Assembly: GCA_012523305.1 (NCBI GenBank)
Contig: JAAYIV010000019.1
Coordinates: forward strand, 1 to 62,984
From: Spirochaetales bacterium
Lineage (GTDB): Bacteria > Spirochaetota > Spirochaetia > Sphaerochaetales > Sphaerochaetaceae
Length of the DNA: 62,984 nt
Direction: 5' to 3'
Below are positions 60,109-62,984 of the stretch, in pieces; positions within the stretch are counted from its first letter, which is position 1; each line of letters begins with the position of its first letter. Below the pieces are notes generated by a model. The model saw only the letters and a list, made by a program, of their open reading frames with translations, was not told the DNA's origin and searched no databases. A program made the position numbers and the translations under genes.

Positions 60109-60168
60109 GGAGCGGTACATATACCCGATGTCAAGTATACATCCGCTCCACTTACAGTACATTACAGT
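60109..60168 (-). promoter_or_regulatory. Hairpin and direct repeats before argF
   Basis: GGAGCGG (60143-60149) pairs with CCGCTCC (60109-60115). With one bulge the stem extends through ATGTATAC/GTATATGT to about 15 bp, but no T run follows. Upstream are two TTACAGT repeats exactly 10 bp apart (60152-60158 and 60162-60168), one helical turn, as in activator or repressor sites. A possible -10 TATACT lies at 60134-60139. No ArgR box is seen. Confidence 0.4.
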
Positions 60169-60189
60169 GCCTTAGCTATAAAAAGCTGG

Positions 60190-60990
60190 TTAAAAAACCA
60201 CTACAACCTCGCCATTCGGATAATGTTCAGCAACATAATCCTTGATGGTTTTGCTCTGTAAGGCTTTCACAAGTGCGGCGATGTTCGGATCTTGCTCACG
60301 ACCCTGTTTCACAGCAACTACGTTCACATACGGAGAATCCGCACCTTCAACGACCAACCCGTCCTGATTTGCTTTCAATCCCGCCGGAATTGCATAGTTT
60401 CCATTGATTACGGCCGCATCCACATCGGTTAAGACCCTTGGAAGGCTGGCAGCCTCAATTTCACGGAACTTGATGTTGAGTTTATTGTCAACGATATCGA
60501 ACGGGGTTGCTTCCAAACCGACATTATCTTTCAATTTGATCAAACCGGCACTCTGTAACAACAGCAATGCACGACCTTCGTTGGTAGGATCGTTGGGGAT
60601 TGCAATCGTCGCGCCTTGCTTCAAATCAGCCAGCGTGGCAACTTTTTTAGCATAAAGGGCAATCGGCTCGATATGGATTCCGCCGGCATTTGCCAAATGA
60701 AAACCTTTTTCTTTGTTGAACGATTCAAGATACGGAATGTGCTGAAAGAAATTCGCATCCAGCTGTCCACTCTCCAGAGCTTCGTTCGGTGTTACGTAAT
60801 CTGTGAATTCCTTGACAACCAGCGTGATGCCTTGCTCGGCAAGCTGTGGCGCAATCAAATTCAAGAATACCGCATGCGGTTCCGGGGTTGCCCCCACGGT
60901 TATCACATTTTGCTTTTCTTGTGCAGCTGCTCCGAAGAGTACGCTTCCTACAACCAGGATAGTAATAAAAACTACTGAAATTTTCTTCAT
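60190..60990 (-). CDS. metQ: Methionine-type ABC transporter substrate-binding protein (MetQ/NlpA family, no lipobox)
   Basis: 266 residues. The signal peptide KKISVVFITILVVGSVLFG has no cysteine, so this MetQ is a free periplasmic protein, unlike the lipoprotein norm. The family core is clear: VITVGATPEPHAVFLNLIAPQL, YVTPNEALESGQLDANFFQHIPYLESFNKEKGFHLANAG, and AIPNDPTNEGRALLLLQSAGLI. It binds D- or L-methionine or a related ligand. An AGGGAGAG site precedes the ATG, 18 bp after metI. Confidence 0.9.
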   Translation of the reverse strand: MKKISVVFITILVVGSVLFGAAAQEKQNVITVGATPEPHAVFLNLIAPQLAEQGITLVVKEFTDYVTPNEALESGQLDANFFQHIPYLESFNKEKGFHLANAGGIHIEPIALYAKKVATLADLKQGATIAIPNDPTNEGRALLLLQSAGLIKLKDNVGLEATPFDIVDNKLNIKFREIEAASLPRVLTDVDAAVINGNYAIPAGLKANQDGLVVEGADSPYVNVVAVKQGREQDPNIAALVKALQSKTIKDYVAEHYPNGEVVVVF

Positions 60991-61008
60991 TTTGTTCTCT
61001 CCCTATAA

Positions 61009-61674
61009 TCAGCGCTTTGCCATAAGGCGTGCGCTCAATGTATTTCCAATCAATTGAATGCATTCTACCAGTATGAGAATCACGACCACTGAAAAAAACA
61101 TAACATCAGGTCTGAATCGTTGATATCCGTATCTGATAGCCAAATCTCCAAGACCACCACCACCAATTGCACCTGCCATTGCCGAATAACCGATCAGGTT
61201 GATTATGGTAAGGGTGACTCCAGAAACCAATGCCGGCATTGCTTCGGGAAGCAATACCTTAAGAATTATTTGCATCGGAGTAGAGCCCATGGCGCGGGCG
61301 GCCTGAACGACCCCCGGATCCACCTCCTTCAACGCTGATTCAATAATTCTGGCAACAAATGGTGCTGCTGCAATTGATAGCGGCACTATCGTAGCTACAG
61401 TTCCGATACTGGTCCCTACTATGATTCGGGATAATGGAAATAATAAAATCATAAGAATGATAAAAGGAAATGAACGCAATACATTAACAATACGGCCCAT
61501 TACATTATTCAACAGCGGTTTTGAGATAATCCCACCCTGCTCTTCAGGTCCTGTCACGCATAGAATGATGCCTAACGGAAGCCCTAATAATAGTGAGAAC
61601 AAAGTTGAGGCAAAGACCATCACCAGAGTTTCACCGGTGGCATTCCCTACAAGCCTGAATATCTCATTCATCAT
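61009..61674 (-). CDS. metI: Methionine-type ABC transporter permease
   Basis: 221 residues with five membrane segments. The MetI motif EAA region is present (ESALKEVDPGVVQAARAMGSTPMQIILKVLLPEAMPALVSG), which docks on MetN, as is the family stretch NLIGYSAMAGAIGGGGLGDLAIRYGYQRF. The ATG overlaps the metN stop by 4 bp. A homodimer forms the channel. Confidence 0.95.
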   Translation of the reverse strand: MMNEIFRLVGNATGETLVMVFASTLFSLLLGLPLGIILCVTGPEEQGGIISKPLLNNVMGRIVNVLRSFPFIILMILLFPLSRIIVGTSIGTVATIVPLSIAAAPFVARIIESALKEVDPGVVQAARAMGSTPMQIILKVLLPEAMPALVSGVTLTIINLIGYSAMAGAIGGGGLGDLAIRYGYQRFRPDVMFFSVVVILILVECIQLIGNTLSARLMAKR

Positions 61675-62687
61675 GCCAGGTCCTCCTCAACCAAAACTCC
61701 CGATTCACGTAAAGAGGCGACAGCTTTCTGGACTTCTACGGGTTCGCCGATAATGTCACAGATGAGAGTTCCAACATCTTCATTTCCTACATGCTGCACG
61801 CCACCGGCCCGAATATTGAATTCAACTTCAAACCGCTTTTGTATCCGACTGAGCACCGGTTCTCCGGTAGCGTTTCCCCTGAAACGCAATGTGTAGTTGC
61901 CACCTTCATTTGACCAACGGACCATCCCTTTGGTCCGTTCTTCATATGGTTGTGAGAGCGGAGCAAGATTGGCCAGGAATTCTTTTGTCGTCGTTGATTT
62001 TGGCGATGCAAAAACTTCGACAACTTTTCCTTCTTCCACAACCGACCCATTATCTAGTACTGCGACATATTCACATGCATCGCGAACCACTTCCATCTGA
62101 TGGGTAATCATCACGACTGATAGATTCATCTTCTGCTGTAATTCTCTGATTAAATCCAGAATCGATCTCGTTGTCTGCGGGTCGAGCGCACTGGTCGCTT
62201 CGTCGCAAAATAAGATGTCGGGATTATTCGCAAGAGCCCTCGCAATTGCCACCCGTTGCTTCTGTCCGCCGGAAAGAGTGCTTATCGGAGCGTTACCCCT
62301 CCCTGCAAGAGCCACCATATCAAGCAATTCAGCAACTCTTTTATTGATAAATGACGTATCTTTTCCAGCTATTTCAAGGGGATAGGCAATATTCTTGGCT
62401 GCGCTCCGCGATGAAAATAGATTGAAATTTTGGAATATCATGCCGATTCTACGCCTTTGGGCAATCAGTTCATCCTTATCCAACATATCAACACGGTTTT
62501 GGTTAAATAAGATTTCGCCTGAATCTGGTCGTTCAAGAAGGCTGATCAGTCGCACAAGCGTAGATTTGCCCGCACCGCTACGCCCAATTACTCCATAGAT
62601 GGTATTGGATGGTATCTCTAGACTAATGTCATGCACAGCGTGCAACGAACCATAGGCCCGGTGTAGCTTTTTTAATGTAATATGCAT
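61671..62687 (-). CDS. metN: Methionine-type ABC transporter ATPase with NIL domain
   Basis: 338 residues from the ATG at 62687 (MHITLKKLHRAYGSLHAVHD); AAGGTGG stands 8 nt upstream. Walker A is GRSGAGKS, the signature LSGGQKQR and Walker B ILFCDEATSALD. The last 75 residues form the NIL domain, which binds methionine and shuts the transporter (transinhibition). It heads metNIQ. No SAM-type riboswitch is seen upstream; a promoter with an inverted repeat is. Confidence 0.94.
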   Translation of the reverse strand: MHITLKKLHRAYGSLHAVHDISLEIPSNTIYGVIGRSGAGKSTLVRLISLLERPDSGEILFNQNRVDMLDKDELIAQRRRIGMIFQNFNLFSSRSAAKNIAYPLEIAGKDTSFINKRVAELLDMVALAGRGNAPISTLSGGQKQRVAIARALANNPDILFCDEATSALDPQTTRSILDLIRELQQKMNLSVVMITHQMEVVRDACEYVAVLDNGSVVEEGKVVEVFASPKSTTTKEFLANLAPLSQPYEERTKGMVRWSNEGGNYTLRFRGNATGEPVLSRIQKRFEVEFNIRAGGVQHVGNEDVGTLICDIIGEPVEVQKAVASLRESGVLVEEDLA

Positions 62688-62715
62688 GCAAATCCCACCT
62701 TCATACGACCATTTT

Positions 62716-62758
62716 TGTCGATTTGTCACATAATAGAAGAATCGACAGCAATCTTCAA
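62716..62758 (-). promoter_or_regulatory. metNIQ promoter with an operator-like inverted repeat
   Basis: The minus strand has TTGAAG (62753-62758), a 17-bp spacer and TATTAT (62730-62735). A perfect 8-bp inverted repeat TGTCGATT-N16-AATCGACA (62716-62723 and 62740-62747) flanks the -10. The upstream stretch 62765-62860 is very AT-rich (repeated TTAATTG) and may act as an UP element; it holds no gene. Confidence 0.6.
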
Positions 62759-62870
62759 GCAGTTGAAGAATGATTTAGCATTATAAAATGTAAATTAATT
62801 GTATATTAATTGCATAATTAATAATTTTTTAGAATATTTATGCATGCGTAATCATTTGAAGACAAAAAAA

Positions 62871-62984
62871 GGCCCGGCGGCTACCTACTCTCCCGCGAAA
62901 ACGCAGTACCATCGGCGTGGGAGGGCTTGACTTCCGTGTTCGGGATGGGAACGGGTATGGCACCTCCGCTATGGCCACCGGGCC
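62871..62984 (-). rRNA. rrf: 5S ribosomal RNA
   Basis: 114 nt on the minus strand. The ends GGCCCGGTGG and CCGCCGGGCC pair as helix I. The conserved CCCGTTCCCATCCCGAACACGG loop B-C and the GCGGGAGAGTAGGT region are present. A T run (62864-62870) follows the 3' end. The window ends right at the 5' end; the rest of the rRNA operon must lie outside. Confidence 0.95.

Noticed and set aside
62688-62870. SAM riboswitch before metN
   Set aside because: The promoter -10 lies only about 40 nt before the ATG, too close for a riboswitch, and the upstream stretch is AT-rich without paired helices.

Overview
This window reads as a slice of a spirochaete chromosome, most likely from the Sphaerochaeta/Treponema side of the phylum. 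Four things support this: asparagine at the RpoB position equivalent to E. coli Ser531, as known from naturally rifampicin-resistant spirochaetes; a large membrane-anchored coiled-coil protein with a very acidic tail; solute-binding proteins with Ala/Gln-rich leaders of the LFAQGAAEP type; and RpoB, RpoC and EF-Tu sequences of the length seen in that phylum. Base composition looks to be in the mid-40s % GC by eye. I see no mobile elements, CRISPR arrays or phage genes. The window is core genome plus a few accessory transporters.

Layout. (1) 1-6226, minus: the start of a truncated secreted-protein gene, then a five-gene ABC transporter operon: DUF3798-type binding protein, double ATPase, two permeases and a small membrane protein of unknown role. 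(2) 6434-12878, minus: rlmB, the chaperone set grpE-dnaK-dnaJ, and pyrG. (3) 13054-18797, minus: coiled-coil protein, HAD phosphatase, der and ptsI, with ptsI divergent from a GerMN-domain gene. (4) 19406-22539, minus: rny, a YmdB-type phosphodiesterase and tlyA in one operon. (5) 22718-50163, minus: about 27 kb of translation and transcription genes. The head unit is tRNA-Thr, rpmG, tRNA-Trp, secE, nusG, rplKAJL, rpoBC, rpsL, rpsG. After a terminator and a consensus promoter comes tuf followed by the full S10, spc and alpha gene order, ending at rplQ with a strong terminator. (6) 50368-60076: glgP, a DUF554 membrane protein, a MobA-like nucleotidyltransferase, clpB, a TetR regulator divergent from an M20 peptidase, and an ornithine carbamoyltransferase. 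(7) 60190-62687, minus: a metNIQ methionine-type ABC transporter. The window ends in a minus-strand 5S rRNA, the tail of an rRNA operon lying beyond the edge.

The most interesting material is regulatory RNA and DNA around core genes. A near-perfect terminator hairpin sits directly in front of the rpsJ ribosome-binding site, with no room for another promoter. The tuf mRNA has a leader of about 270 nt with a repeated motif and a hairpin abutting its ribosome-binding site. Folded leaders precede rplK, rpoB, rpsL and pyrG. A 17-bp palindrome covers the -35 element of a nearly leaderless ptsI promoter. The DUF3798 transporter is the best candidate for an undescribed system: complete, tightly coupled, and of unknown substrate. 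All coordinates and motifs were read by eye; family names come from recognition of motifs and not from a search.
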